Assembly: GCA_025331565.1 (NCBI GenBank)
Contig: JAFREQ010000040.1
Coordinates: 2,001,501 to 2,065,500 of the forward strand
Length of the DNA: 64,000 nt
Source of the DNA: Holacanthus passer
Taxonomy: Eukaryota; Chordata; Actinopteri; Pomacanthidae
Direction of reading: 5' to 3'
In this document: piece by piece, positions 1 through 13,400 of the stretch
Position numbering within the stretch: the first letter of the stretch is position 1
Layout of the letters: each line of letters begins with the position of its first letter
The notes under the pieces: model-generated
What the model was told of the DNA's origin: nothing
What the model saw: the letters and a program-made list of their open reading frames with translations, nothing else
Databases searched by the model: none
Program-made: the position numbers and the translations under genes

Positions 1-1534
1 CTTGAGTTATTTTGCTTTTTTTCACTTATCTGTATCAAGGGTGCCGATGATTTGAGGCCACTTCAGCAAGTCAAGGCAATCATTGAAACACATTACAGCT
101 GGTGAATGAAATGTCCCTCATGAAATATAGTTGTGGTGCTAAAACCCCTATTCATCTTAGAGTATACACTTTCACACCATATGAATAAGTGCCTGTTATA
201 ATGGGCACCGGCCTGATAAAATATGTTCTGATAATTCTGCGTGTTCGAGTTGATGAATTCAGACGAAGGACGCTCGGCCTGCGTGGTAGAGAATCATGAG
301 CAGACAAAAAGCAGAGAGGAAATGCATGTAATAGAAGATGAAGTGTCACTTTCATTTCATTCACAGCTTATTGGGCAGATGAAGCATCAGCATTCAGCCG
401 GCAGAGTGAAACATACTTTGAATGTCTCACGAGTGGTTAAGACGCCCAACTGTCCAATAGCGAAAAAAAATATAGGATGATTCAGGTGAGGAAAAAAAAA
501 AAAAAAAAACCCTCTCAGGACCGAAATGGATGTGACACATTTTTCCTCGCTTCGTGTCGTACAGTATATAATCCAGCACATTAAGAGACAGAGCTACCTC
601 CCTGCAGAGAAGCAGGTCTCTAGGTTAAAGACAACTGGATGTTTTTGATTAGATGTTCGAAGTCTGTGATGCAGCTGTAGGCTACATTGTTAGGACGTCT
701 CCTAAACCCATTACGGGCTGAGACACACTCACAAACAGACTCACTTCACTGGCAGGTAAAGGAGGCACAGAGCCCACAGCAGGTTGGGAAATAATAAATG
801 GAAAATCACATCTTAATTTGGCTCGTGGAGGAGAAACTCGGGACTCTGGATGTGTCAGAAAAACAGGCAGAATGTAAAGTTACACTGAAATATAAGTTTA
901 TGGGACAGAGCAGATGCTAATTAGCAGAGATGGTCTTAAGTATGTAGAGATTTTAGCTTGTGCAATAAAGAGCCAACACGGAAAATTTTTAGTTTCAGAA
1001 ATTCTGTCGTCTTTGTTCATGGACAGCGCTGACTCCATTTTCTTAATTTCCCAGATAATTAACACATCGCACAGCTCCTCTCCACTACACCATCCTTTAC
1101 TTATCATCCCGATGGATGAAGGCAACATATCCGATCAGTTTGGAGAATAAAGCACAGAGTACTGCACAAGTGCAATGTGTTTTAATTTTGAATGACCTTC
1201 GTTGACGCTCGCACTGGTTCAGACCTTTCTGCTGAGTGTCTGCCTATTAAAAATGCATAATCAGAAAATGATCATTTCTAAAAACTCTGCCATAATGATA
1301 GTGAAATGTAATGTGCAATGGATATTTCACTAACCTTAGAATTTCTGTAGCTTGACAATTAAATCGTAAACTGGATTCTTACATTTGAATTTGAAGGGAT
1401 GGGGATTTGAAGGGAACATGAACTTTCAAGTGCAGGAAAAAATACTTCTGTTCTTGTATAATTTATGTACATTACATGTATACATTTTTAAACATGTAAA
1501 CACACAATATCACTGTTTACATGTTTACATTATG

Positions 1535-1712
1535 TGCATACTGTGCAATACTACTGTTGTTTACATCACTGCAATATCACTGTGTACATAATGTGCAATA
1601 TTCTGCGTACACTTTAGCTTTTTAACTTTTTGATTTTTTTAATTTTGTTGAATGGTGTAACCGCTGTGTCTTTACTATACATACCACAATAAACTTCTTG
1701 AATCTTGAGTAT
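1535..1712 (+). mobile_element. LINE-like 3' tail fragment
   Basis: Contains AATGTGCAATATTCTGCGTA and ends ACAATAAACTTCTTGAATCTTGA, similar in style to the tail at 60.0-60.3 kb. No coding sequence. Confidence 0.35.
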
Positions 1713-4264
1713 AAATTGTTGGTGACTCATACTGACGTCAGTGTCCTCTCTCTATTTGGGTCTTTTTTAGGACAACCACATGTTGGATCTGGTCTAACTA
1801 TGTTTGGGTCTACTTGGACCAGGTCTGACTGTCCTCTTTGGAGTTGGGTCACTTTTCAAAAAAAACACCCAAAAGGTCAAAGATCATGCAAACACAAATA
1901 GAATAATTGTATAACTATCATGTAGGTTTCAACTTCTGTTCTGTATCTGACATGAAAAAGTGAACTTCTTCCTATTAAAACTGTTTATTGCAACTTTAAA
2001 TGGCAACATTTAAACGACAGCCTGCCCCCCTTTACTTGAATGCAGCCTGGCGATGTAAATTCATATGCTGATGACTTGTCAGTTACAGAGCTCGAAGACA
2101 GGACTGTTTAATTTATGTAAAGGAGCATGGGCGCGCGGTCCACTCCTCTGCAGTAATATTGTGGATTTGAAGGCCGGGGGGAGAATGGGCAAGAAAAAGA
2201 CGTGACAGCTCACCAGCTGGCAAGGAAGTGCTCCTTCGACCGCTGTTGTGATTTAAATGTATCAAAGTCAACGAGACGCAGGATTTGTCAATGATGCAAA
2301 AAAAAAAAAAATTATTAAAGTTTCCACACAGACGACCATAAAAGATTGGAGCAATTATTTTATGGTCCCCACCTTTGCTGACACAGGCAGGCGGAAAGAC
2401 ACATCCTTATAAAATCATCTCAGCGCCGGCTCGGCTGAATCAGCGGAGAAAACCCAGTCGTTTTTCTCAGATGTGGAAATTTCTCATGTCTCTGTGCCTC
2501 CTATAGCCTGATTAACTTCAAGTTATTCAGGCTGTATCCTGTGAAACCGGAGGAAGACTTTCAGTTGAAAACGACATAATTTAGGTGAATTTTTCATTAA
2601 AGCACAGATAGATTTAATACTCCAGTGTCCCCTAGTGCTTATTAAATCAGGTCAGTGTGAGATAATGGATCTTTAAAATTCTACAAGCAGCGCTAGTAAT
2701 CTCTTCCCGCTCTCCTCCCTCTCCTCCCGCCAGACTCTGTTCCCTCACACTGTATTTTTTTTTTTTTTTTTTTTTGCAGAGTGAGAGAACGAGCGTGTGA
2801 AAGAGATTTCCAATAGATAACGTGTTTATAATATTAAGTAAGAGCCCCGTAGCCTAAGAAAGAGGAGCTGCAGGTGCCAGAAGTGCTGATGATTTCAAAA
2901 AGCAGCAGAGAGCAAAGATTAGGGAAAGAATAGCAATTCCAGTTCACGCCGAGTCGACGCAGTCAATAGCTCCTTACTGGGGTGAGGAGGGAGGGGAGCG
3001 AGGTAACTACATTGAAGTCAACTTTCTTCTTTGAGATCCAGGCAAAGTTGTTAAATCTATACCTGTCACATTTGATGTCAGTATTGATTTACGAGGCTGG
3101 CACGCCGAAGAGACTGGCAGCTTCAAGGGATCCCACTGTTTAGCTATGCAAAGCTTGCTTTTAATCCCACAGCAGGTTTAGGCGCTTCCTGCTTTGTGTG
3201 CAGTCCTGGCTCGGCACGGCAGAGTAGCATAATGTGTAATGATTGGAATATTGAACTACACATGACTAGAAATAACAAGGAAGAAAGTTTCTCTCTCTCT
3301 AAAGGAACCTCTCTAGGGTTGCATTTTCCCACACGGAGGCAGGGAGGAAATATGTTTTAGCAAGGAGCAAATCAGGAGCATATTTGTTGTTCAAATTAGT
3401 TGCCTTTGAAGGAGCATTTTTGTGCTGCAGCTAAATGGGAAATAAATAAAGCCGGTAGCTGCGAGCAGCAATTGGACAGGCCGAAGATAATGTGCACTTC
3501 GGGGGGAAATGTTTTGCAGCGTAGCAATAATGAGACCTCGTGTAAAATAAGAAAATTAAGGTGCAAGTGTGACTTTAACTGTTTCAAGGTCACTCCTCCC
3601 CCCATCCTGTCCTGAACTGCAAATCATCCCCAAAATGGCCACCAGCTATTTTTCTCCTGATACGCTTCCGTTAATACGTCTGCCCTGCCCGTGATGGTCT
3701 TATCGCAGTTTTAGCATCTGCCTTCGACGTTGCTTTCTCTCCGCCTGTCATTCCAAACTTTAGGCCTCCGAGTGAAAAAGCTCAATCACGGCAGAGCCGA
3801 GCTACGGGCCGATACTGTGTGCAGCGGCGTGTGATGTAAACACCCACTTCTACCCAGCAGCATAATTTTACCTTCAAAAAAAGAAAGCACTCAGCTCTCG
3901 TCGTCAATGTCGCAAGACGAGGCCTCCACATATGAAAAGTGCTCCGCTCCGAACAGAGCGCTTTTCCCTCTTTTGTTTCGTGACAGCCTTGTGTGCTCAG
4001 ATGGACACGTTGGCACCATGATGGCTACCCTGCTGGGTTGATTATGACTCTCTGCACTTTTTTTTTTCTGTATATTCTTCATATTTCAGAAACGCTTTAA
4101 TCTCGTTGAGATGGCACAAATCTTTTTTCTTTTCTTTTTCCAAGAATTCGGCTCGACTCTGTGTGTGTGGGAGTCTGAAGTTGGTGGAAGTCAGCAACTC
4201 GAGTTTCACATTAATATACATGAAACTCACTGTACCTTTAGGCAGAGGAGAAAATGGTACATAT
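1713..4264. other. no gene seen
   Basis: AT-rich unique sequence with a poly-A run near 2300 and a poly-T run near 2757-2775. All frames are short and lack domains. Confidence 0.6.
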
Positions 4265-4500
4265 ACACTGAGTTGCCAGTTTATTAGGTACACCTGTTAG
4301 AGAGATGATGGTCCAACTTTAGGGGCATTTTGGAGGATGTAGTTTGTTGTGCTGTTAAACTGAACTATGTTATAGTGAAGGGTGTTTGTATTTAGTCTGT
4401 TCCCTGACATAAACATGTGTGGACAAAATATTAGAAACACCTCTCACTATAATACAACTCGAAAAGCCTCCAAATTATGTATGAAAATTGAATTATCCTC
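4265..4500. repeat. common teleost dispersed repeat
   Basis: It includes GAGTTGCCAGTTTATTAGGT and ACAAAATATTAGAAACACC, strings I recognise as part of a very frequent fish interspersed repeat. The class is uncertain, probably a DNA-transposon derivative. Confidence 0.5.
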
Positions 4501-4611
4501 AAACACTGAACATTAAAACTTCATGAATGTAGGATGTATTGCAGTATTGAATATATTGATGGTTCAAAACATAATTTTAATTCCTCATTCAATACATCTC
4601 TGACCCTTGAA

Positions 4612-4962
4612 CAGGGGCGTGACCAGGAAATCTGAAATCTGATTGGTCACCCCATTATCCTAAGGTTTGTTTGACAAGTTTTTCTGAATGTGCATTGTTT
4701 TCTTTTCCACTTAGCTACTTTTTGGAGGTACAATTTCTTTTTGTGGACTTAAAGAATATAGCATGGGAGCTTTATATTATATCTGTATGCTGCCACTCAG
4801 TTGTGTTGTGATTGATTGAACCATATATCTTTAAATAAATGTTTTAAACAATGCCATTCTGACATGTATGTGTGGCCCACAGCACAAAACATACTTCATA
4901 CATCGTATAAGTCAGTGCCTCACTTGGGCCACCCCACTCAGAAAAGTCTGGACACGCCACTG
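4612..4962. mobile_element. 351-bp hAT-like non-autonomous element
   Basis: Ends are CAGGGGCGTGACCAG (left) and CAGTGGCGTGTCCAG (right, complement): 13 of 15 match. Flanking octamers CCCTTGAA and GACTTGAA match at 6 of 8. The size and CAG...CTG ends fit a hAT MITE. There is no coding sequence, so apparent short frames here are not genes. Confidence 0.65.
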
Positions 4963-5439
4963 GACTTGAACAAGCATCATGGAGGGTCTGAACATCTACT
5001 GAGCAAACCCTGACATGGCTGAACGCTTCAGAAAGAAAAGTAGTAGGAACACTGAGATGAGCTGAGATTGCTTTGTCGAAAGCTACTCGTAGTTTTAAGG
5101 GCCACACTTGACATTCATCAAATAACATGCTGCTGGAACAGTCTGTTTCTAAAAGACTGTATGACTTGCATTAAGTTCTTGTTTAGCTTCCGTCTAAGTC
5201 CTAATAGTTGACACACTGTGGGAAGGCTGATAATTGTGAGGCTCCTCTTGCAGGTTTTTTAATGCAATTTGCAGTGGAATATGTCCTTGTGTTTCACATT
5301 TAAATTCCCTGCCAAAGCATTCGCTGATAAGAAAATAATTAAAAGTTTCCCGATAAAGTTAGTTGTCATTTAAAAATGCGACAGTGTCGGGGAGGGACTG
5401 GAACATACACTTCAAGAGCAACCTCGAAGGTGCACGAGC

Positions 5440-6060
5440 TTCAGTGTCACGACTGCTGCCTCGGTTTTTATTTTGCTCCGTCTGCAGCCACTTCTCTCTC
5501 CCCTCCAGACCTGTCATTCCCCACCTGTCCACCGGGTGCACTCTGACATTCTCGCTAATCCTGCTCACCTGTTCACGTTCCCCAATCACCTCCAGCTGCC
5601 TGTCATTGTCTCGTCAGTGCTTCGGTGTATTTAACCAGCTCACCAGCCCTTTTCCTCTCCATTTGTCACGTCGTACACTTGTGTTCCAGCCGTCGACACC
5701 TGTTTCTCTTCCTGTTTCTCTTCCAGATTTTCTGCCTGATTTCTGCTACCCATGTTTTAACCTGCTGTCTGTCTCTGCCCCTCTGGATTTGTTTGCTTGT
5801 TTGTGAGGCCGAACATTAGTTTAGTTTAGTCCTTTTTCTTTGACCTGCTCTGCCTCAGTGTCTGCATTTGTCTCCTCAGTCATATTGTCTCGTAGAAACG
5901 GCCATGACGGTGTGTGTGTTTTTCAGTCTCATGCCTTTTGCCTTCTTAAGTGACTGTCTTGTATTTTACCTCAACACCCTGACGAAGGCTTTCAGGCAAA
6001 ATGCTTGAAGCTTTTTATTATGCTCAGGATTCTGAGTGCATTCGATTTCTTTTTATTTAT
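5440..6060 (+). repeat. possible old retroelement remnant
   Basis: A C/T-rich block with cacctg-repeated strings and a GTATTTAACCAGC TATA-like site, then CACCCTGACGAAGGC, a string often seen near 3' ends of retroelements. The continuous 147-residue frame in it has no recognisable domain. A similar C/T-rich block lies at 19440-19830. Confidence 0.25.
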
Positions 6061-8998
6061 TTATTTTCTTCCTCTTGTTATGATTTTTAAAAGAAAAAAC
6101 ACTTTCACTTTCAGTTTATAAAGCGTTTTTCTTTCCTTTTCTTCATGCGTCCTCACTTCCAGAAACACTGACCAGCATCCATTCTGTAACTTTACACTCT
6201 GAAATGAACTTGTTGCTCGAGAAACATCTCGCCGTTATTGTTGTGTGGCCATGCACTCGTGGGTGTGAGCGCATTTGAAAATCTGCGCTGCCTTGTAACA
6301 CAGCATCTTATAAAATCATAAAAGCAAGACACGATTTGCACTACAATGGATTACCTTCAGGTATTCAAGCAAGTTTCAAGGCTGTGCAAGTTGATTTTCC
6401 CACCTTACAGAAATGCAAATGCAATCCAAACGACCAGCTGCCTCGGAGCTGTGAAGAAAAAAAATCACAAATCTATACACGATGGATTGTTGTAGAAAGA
6501 GGTGAGCAATACTGTAAAGTATATTTGACTTGTGTTAAATGGGCTAAAACATGCAAAAACACTGATACGGTCCTTTCTAGTAACACAAAGGCTGGATCGC
6601 ACACATGCTCAATGTGCCAGAGGACATTTGCTGAACTGCAGAAAAATAACATGAAATGAATAATAAAGTTTATTACGGTGTCTGTAAGATTATTATTTAC
6701 CTGCCTCACAGGGAACAAGGGACCAGCGTGTTGTCTATAGTCATATTCCTCATCTCAAGAGGATGAAAACAGTAACGTTCATACCACACCCTGCAATGAT
6801 GAGGTTCATGATTCATTTGATTCAGTGGCGGTCCTTACAGTGCAGCCCGGGTGCTTTACAAAAGATGAATTATTAATAGACCATAATAATAAAAGGCAAA
6901 AAGCAACAACTCATAAGCACCATAGAGCAACTCTCAAAACAGTAAAACACAGTGGAACGAGCTGAACATTTAAGGCTGGAATAACAGCAGCGTGGCGGTA
7001 GATCAAAAAAAAACAACAGGAATACAATCGTGAATAATCAATACAATAATCTTAGAGGGGAAATAAGACATTATAGAGGATGTAGTTTGAACACCATCAC
7101 CTTAGTATCTGCACTGTAAGCTGACTCAGCGATCGGTGCTGGTTAAACAAACTTAAACACGATCATGACTTCGGTTATTTTAATCTATTATCTCGGTCGG
7201 CAGCTGTTACACGAGTCTCTGTATTCTCAGTGCAGCGTTCCCTGCTGGATGAGATATGCATTATATTAAACTGATGAATGAAAGTGGAGCGGTGTTATAA
7301 TTTTGCCACCTGCCTTGTATCCACAGAGCTGAAATCTCATGATCACAGTGTAAAATACATGCTCCGCACATGAAAAGCAAAAGGACATTTTCTCTCCGCT
7401 AAAGGATTATGTGGGGCCAGGAGAAGGGAACGCAATGGTTTGAAACTGAGATGATGGATGGAAGAGGACCATTGTGTCGTGGTAGAGAGCAACCAAGTCT
7501 CACATCACGTTGGTCCGCAGCACAAAACATATTAGTCTCACAGTATAGGCACCAAAATTGGGAGATGCCTACTTTTTTTTTTTTTTTTTTGGCCTGCGTC
7601 CACATCATGAGTCCACCCACAACAGAAGGAGAAGAAAAAGAAAACCACTGGGGCTCTAAAGTCTAGTTTTTCATTGGAAGAACATCATCAGTTACATAAA
7701 ATAACACAAATAACACAACAGCTCAGATAACTACAATAATGTAAAGATAATGATTCAAACAACATGACAGCTTCTCAGCAGAGTCCATACCAACCACAGT
7801 GATGATAGAAAATGTTGTGATCCAACAATTTTCTGGTCGAGACATGAAAGAATGTTCATAATAAACCAAAGATCATATACATTCACTGAACGAAGATTAT
7901 GAAAATAAAATGCACATTTACTGCAAGAACTGTGGTTAAAACACATTTTAAAACTATGGCATTTTCCACTGAGAATAAAAAAATGCCTGCCTTTTATTTT
8001 TTACTTGCCGTTATTGTGAAACTAGTGTTTCTTTCCTGTGGATCAACGTAGCTATTATAGTTTTTATGTGAGAATTTGCTGTGGACGATTTCAATGTTTA
8101 TCTCACACAAGATTGACAAAAATCTCACCTTAATGTAAACCAACGGAAAAGATGTTTCATATGACGGATGACTTGATTACCTTTCTGTGTTTGAACTGAC
8201 TTCACTAAATGTGTTTTCAAACCTTTTGACCTGATGAACAAGATGACAAATGCATATCCATTACTGAGTCTGTGGTAGACAAACATCCTGTCTAATATTT
8301 ATATCCACATACCTCCTGGTCTCAGAGGAAGTTTGTAATTATTTGTCCTGATGCACTGTGACGTTCCCGTGTGGAAATAAAGGACGAGAGACTGTGGCTC
8401 CGTGCCAGGGGGGCCGAAGATACCAGAAGTGTTTTCCTCCACTTGTCAACAGGATTTTGTGTGAAAACTCAACCTCGTGTCCCTTCTGGAGCTCCATCCA
8501 AGACAGACCAATTTAAATCAATGTGAGCAGAGCATGTTTGCTGGTACTGACATGGCCACGATCTATTTTACAATTATGAAATGATTCCTTGTCAAGAATG
8601 CAACAACAAGCTCAGGCCAGAGGGGAAGATATAATAAAGCCATAATAGAATATCTCTTTTGTAGACAGTTATGCTGCCTCACTGTTCGACGTGCTCGCTG
8701 TGAAAGGATTGCTGAAAGGTGTTAACTAATGGGATATCAGTTCAGGCAGTATCTATTAAAGCACAGTGCCAATGTTCAGTTTCAATGCTGCGAGTGTTTC
8801 CTTTATGCAGGAAAGTAAAAGGTGAAAGTGTGGAGGTCAGGCAGGCTGGTGACAGGACATGTAGCACGTCTGCTTTTACAGTAATGTGGGGGACGAGAAA
8901 TGCTTAACAAGTTCGAATCGCTGAATGCAAACATAACTTTGTTGATTGCAAGAAAAACTGAACAAGGTACAATGAATGCATGGACTAAAATTAGCCAA

Positions 8999-9240
8999 CA
9001 TCTGTCCATCCATTATTATCCATCCATTATCTTTAACCAATTACATTTGCAGGTTTGCAGAGTCGGGTGGAGGCTGGAGCCGATCCCAGCTGACACTGGA
9101 TGACAGGCAGGGTGCGGGTCACCCGTTCATCACAGGGCTGACACTTCGAGACAAACGACCATTCACACTCACATTCACGCCTTTAGAGCTGCCAATTAAC
9201 CTGCATGTCTTTGCACTGTGGGAGGAAGCTGGAGCAGAAA
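8999..9240 (+). mobile_element. widespread teleost interspersed repeat
   Basis: Signature strings CCATCCATTATC, GGAGCCGATCCCAGCTGACA, GGCAGGGTGCGGGTCACC, TCACACTCACATTCACGCC and CCTGCATGTCTTTGCACTGT, GGGAGGAAGC. This repeat is very common in fish genomes; it is diverged here and non-coding. Confidence 0.6.
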
Positions 9241-10138
9241 CATGAACGACAAGATCTAAACAACTAGATTTAAGTTATTATTGTTTTCAGATGCAATTGA
9301 GGGTTTGATGATGTTTGTAAAAAGAGCCGATGAACAGGCCCATATTTTCAGGTCTGATAGTTATCATCAGCAACTCTTCTGTCGTGTATGTGATTATATT
9401 AAATTACAGACTGTGGCTATAAATGCTGTAGTGTGGAAACTAAGCTGGCCGTGTTAAAGAGTCCATGTTCTTCATTTACTGCTGACTTTAAAAGTAGGAA
9501 AAGACAACATATACAAAATCAGTACATGCTCTTCACACTTACTACAGATCTTCATGATGACTTTAAATAAATACCAATAAAACAACAATCTTGTTGAGGC
9601 ACATTGCTTAGATCTTCTCCTAGTTGACACAGTACATATGTTGTGTTTGTATTTTATTCTTATGTTGTTTTCATGTTGATCTCTGCAAACCACATTTGAT
9701 GCACTGCTCGCAATGGAGGAAAAAAAAGAGTGTTGGATCTTGGAGAAAGCGTGTACAATCCAGCAGGAGGAGGCTTTGTGTGGACAGCAGCGAACCGCCG
9801 GCCGGGTTAGCAAAGCACATAAAGAGCCGGGTACAGATTTAGAATAGAAAGTCTGTGTTTCTGCTGCGGCGCCGTGCAAACTGTACACAGGAGATTGTTG
9901 TCTTCCCTGCTCCTCTGAGGCAAACAAAGAGGAGGAGAACGCAACCTTTGCAAAAGGCCAGCAACTACAGTGATGGGACACAGTTTGAACATGAGGATCT
10001 GCAGGATGCTCAGATACGAAATAGCCTCGAAACATGAAAAAAAAACATCTCACAGTTAAAGTGCATTTATCTCAATAATGGACCAAATAACTATGTGCCG
10101 TGTTAAACATAGTACTATCACCTGACCCTGCAGTGTTT

Positions 10139-10455
10139 ATTTAACCCCTTAGCATCCAGTTTTCTTCTTTTATTTCCCTTTGATGTGTTTAAATTCATCT
10201 TATCCACAGTCTGGCAAAATCATCTTGTTCCAGCTTTTCAAACTCAAGACTTCATGTTTTTATGACTTGACAAACAGATGTATTGTAGATGTCTTCTTCA
10301 ACGTTTTATACACATGTCTCTAAAATCCAGCTTGACATATTTGGTATCTTTGGGAAGCTTTGGGATCTCGGCTCGAGACGGAAATAAAGTTCTGTGGGTT
10401 GGAGCAATGTTTGAACAGCATGGATTTGACCAAAAACTTAGAGGTTTAAGGGACT
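10139..10455. repeat. diverged dispersed repeat, partner at 43.2-43.9 kb
   Basis: Begins TTAACCCCTTAGCATCC. The part TTTGGTATCTTTGGGAAGCT, with AATAAAGTT and GTTTGAACAG after it, matches 43770-43850. Ends GGTTTAAGGGA, roughly an inverted copy of the start. Confidence 0.4.
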
Positions 10456-13400
10456 AAACTGAAGCCTTTTAGCCTCCTTTGGCTGATTTGTTTTTCTTTT
10501 CAGTTTTGCAAACTTCACTCTTTTGAGCTCATTTCCAGATGAAGCAGTTTTTAGCAAGAAAAGAAACTCACTGCAGCTAAAGAGTCAATTTATTCACATC
10601 AGATCTGGACAGTTGAGTTTAGTGTGAATGTACGTGGTTGAGAATGAAATCCATTTTATATCCTATTTTGTTGAAAGTGTCCCCTGGACATTCATGTGTA
10701 TGTTTTTACATATAAAATGTCTGACTTAGCTTCGTCTTATACGTTTTTTGTGGTTATTGTTATAAATGAAGCATTGTGAGTTTTATTTAATAAGTCAATA
10801 TTTGATACATTAAAAGTACAGTTCATGTGTTTTTATTATTATATTATAATAAAAATGTATTTATTGTCAATTATGTAAATTCCTTCATACAGATCGTTCT
10901 CTCACTGTACATTTTGTTCCTCTGCTGCGACATCAGTTTCCTGGTGAATAAACACATCATTAAGGCTGATTGATGGACGGTGGCTCTCACATAGCGGTGA
11001 AAATGTTCTCCACTCTTTCTAAATGCCGCATTCAGCACATGTTTTCAAGTTAAAATGGCAATTAGCAGGACTCACTTTAGTCGCATTCTGAATATTTTTG
11101 TTCAAACTGGCACACTGTCCTGAGGATACGCCACAAATAATTCATGAGTATTCATGAGCTTTTAATACAGCTGTTCTCCAGCTCTTACTGTACAAAGAGC
11201 CATAAATGTGTTACACGCTAAATTTAAGGTAAACTGCCACCAGAGTGTGTCCCTCGTTATGCCTGACTGTTTGTGGAGCCGAGCGACCGACAGTATGCTG
11301 ATTTATTGACCTCAGCTACATGCAGTTCATTGACAGTGAAGGTGATGTATGCGTCCATACTGTGTGTTTGCCCTCGGTGTCACCTGCACATCAGGCTCTT
11401 CAGAGTTATTTTTGGCAGCGAACTTCGTAGATACGGTCTGTTTGTAATGGATGTTATTGTACAAGGATGTCATTTGACTGAAGACACCTGAGCTAATTAA
11501 CACAGAGAAATGTGAAGTGAGAGTTAATATTAATCTAAAATTATATACAGAGTGGACACATTAGGTCACAGTTGCTTAAATCTTTCTCTTTTTTTTATTC
11601 AAAAAAATGTGACTTAACAGGGAGGAGGGTCTGTTTATTTTTTTTTGTTTGGTTTTTTTTGTTGTTGTTTTTGCCTGAATTTCCCAAATGGATTATCATT
11701 TTAACACTTGACTTCATTATGACTAAATTATTATTATTTTTTCGTATCTGCAGTATAATTGTCTTTTTTCATAAATATACCCTAAAGCTGCATTAATCAA
11801 TATTCATTTTGACAATGGATCAGTTACTAATGTGTACTGTGGAACTGGTCATGCATAGTGACAAACCAACTCAGCTGTTTGACCTAAGTTCAACTGGGCA
11901 TTTTGGCATCTTTCAGCGCCTTGTTTTTATTTTACATCCCAAAACTTTGTTATTTTGTTTCACTCTCTCTCTGTTCTCATCAGCATCATTTCCAGCTGCA
12001 GGAGGTTTGAGTGAAAAAGCTCTAACAAACCCACTGTATTCTTGCCTCTGAAGCTGAGACAGGACCAGAACTACAAAGAGAGTGACGACTCCAAATAAAT
12101 GCTAATGTTGTTCTGTTCCTGTTGTCCCCAAGTTGCCAGAAAAATCAATTAATACTGCTTGAAAAAATGAGTCACAAAGTGTTTTTTTTTTTTTGTTTGT
12201 TTGTTTGTTTTTGTAAAGTAGAGGGTATTGACTGGCATCGCTCAAATATCATTATTTTTTCGTCAACAACTTTCAGAAAAAGGAAGTAAATAACTCTGAC
12301 GCCTACTTTAGCTTTTCTACACAGTGAATTATCAAATATAGCCTTGTTCATCAGTCTTTCTGTTGAGTATCACAACCAACCAGGTTTTAATTTAGTTCAG
12401 CTGAGAGGCATGTAATTAATTTGCCATAAGCAGTAATGAGTTGCATTGTAATGTAGCATGTAATCACCTCCTGTCTAAAGAAAAATTGCTCTGGTGTTTG
12501 CCTGTGTGTCTAGATATACGTACCTGTCTCAAGTATTTTTCACACCGAAATAGATTCAGCCTCTTCAGTTCCCACTTTGAAGTCCCTCAAAGGCATTTCT
12601 CTCCCCTTCTTCCGAGACCTGAATACAGTGGGAAGGGAAAGTGGGAAACAGGGTGCGATTGGTTTGATGACAGCGAGTGAAAGAGGAAAAGGAGCATCAT
12701 CCTCTGCATTGCAGGCCCCAAATAACTGTGAGTGTCCTCGGTGCACTGGGCTGTGGCAGATTTTAATCAGCTCCTCGTCTCAGCCGCAGCATGATATGCA
12801 CCACGGGAGCAGTGGGACCCGGAGACACACACCACCGACGCCGAGGATCTCTTAATGGCACTGAAAGGGCCTAATAATGCAGGACATCAATTATCAATAG
12901 CAGCATGGTGTGAACACTGATTGTTAACTGTATGGCACCTCAAACCACAAGGGCACCTCAATAAACGCGAGTATTTATTTCCACTCATGTAGGTGCAAGC
13001 GCTATAAAGGAAGTGATTTTAGAGTCTGATGACCACCTATAGTAGAAGCTGTAATCATATTTGTCGCACGCTTTATCTTCCAAATTTGAGCTCTGTGGCC
13101 TGGATACAGCGCGGCTGATTTTCAAAATAAAACTATCAAACGCTAATTAGCTGCAACGGCTCACACGAAATGCCCGCCGGGGGATGCGCGGCCACGCTGG
13201 GAGCCGTCGCGCTCGGTCTCGCGGCGTCAGCGCTTGCTGCAGTGGCTGCTTTGCAATCAGCTCAGAGCGTCGTCTGTGCGGGCCTTTCCCCACACAAGAC
13301 AAGCTTTCAGCATTCAAATGATAAATGGAGGCTGGCTGCTGCCTGTCTCAGACATTTCTGCAAGGGAGTATCAGCAGAGGAATCACCGAGCAGCTCGGGC

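Noticed and set aside
5363..5806. 147-codon plus-strand frame
   Set aside because: C/T-rich, leucine/serine/proline-rich sequence with no domain; overlaps a probable old repeat.
9472..10053. 193-codon minus-strand frame
   Set aside because: No recognisable domain and composition of non-coding AT-rich DNA. Paired splice sites or homologues would be needed to keep it.
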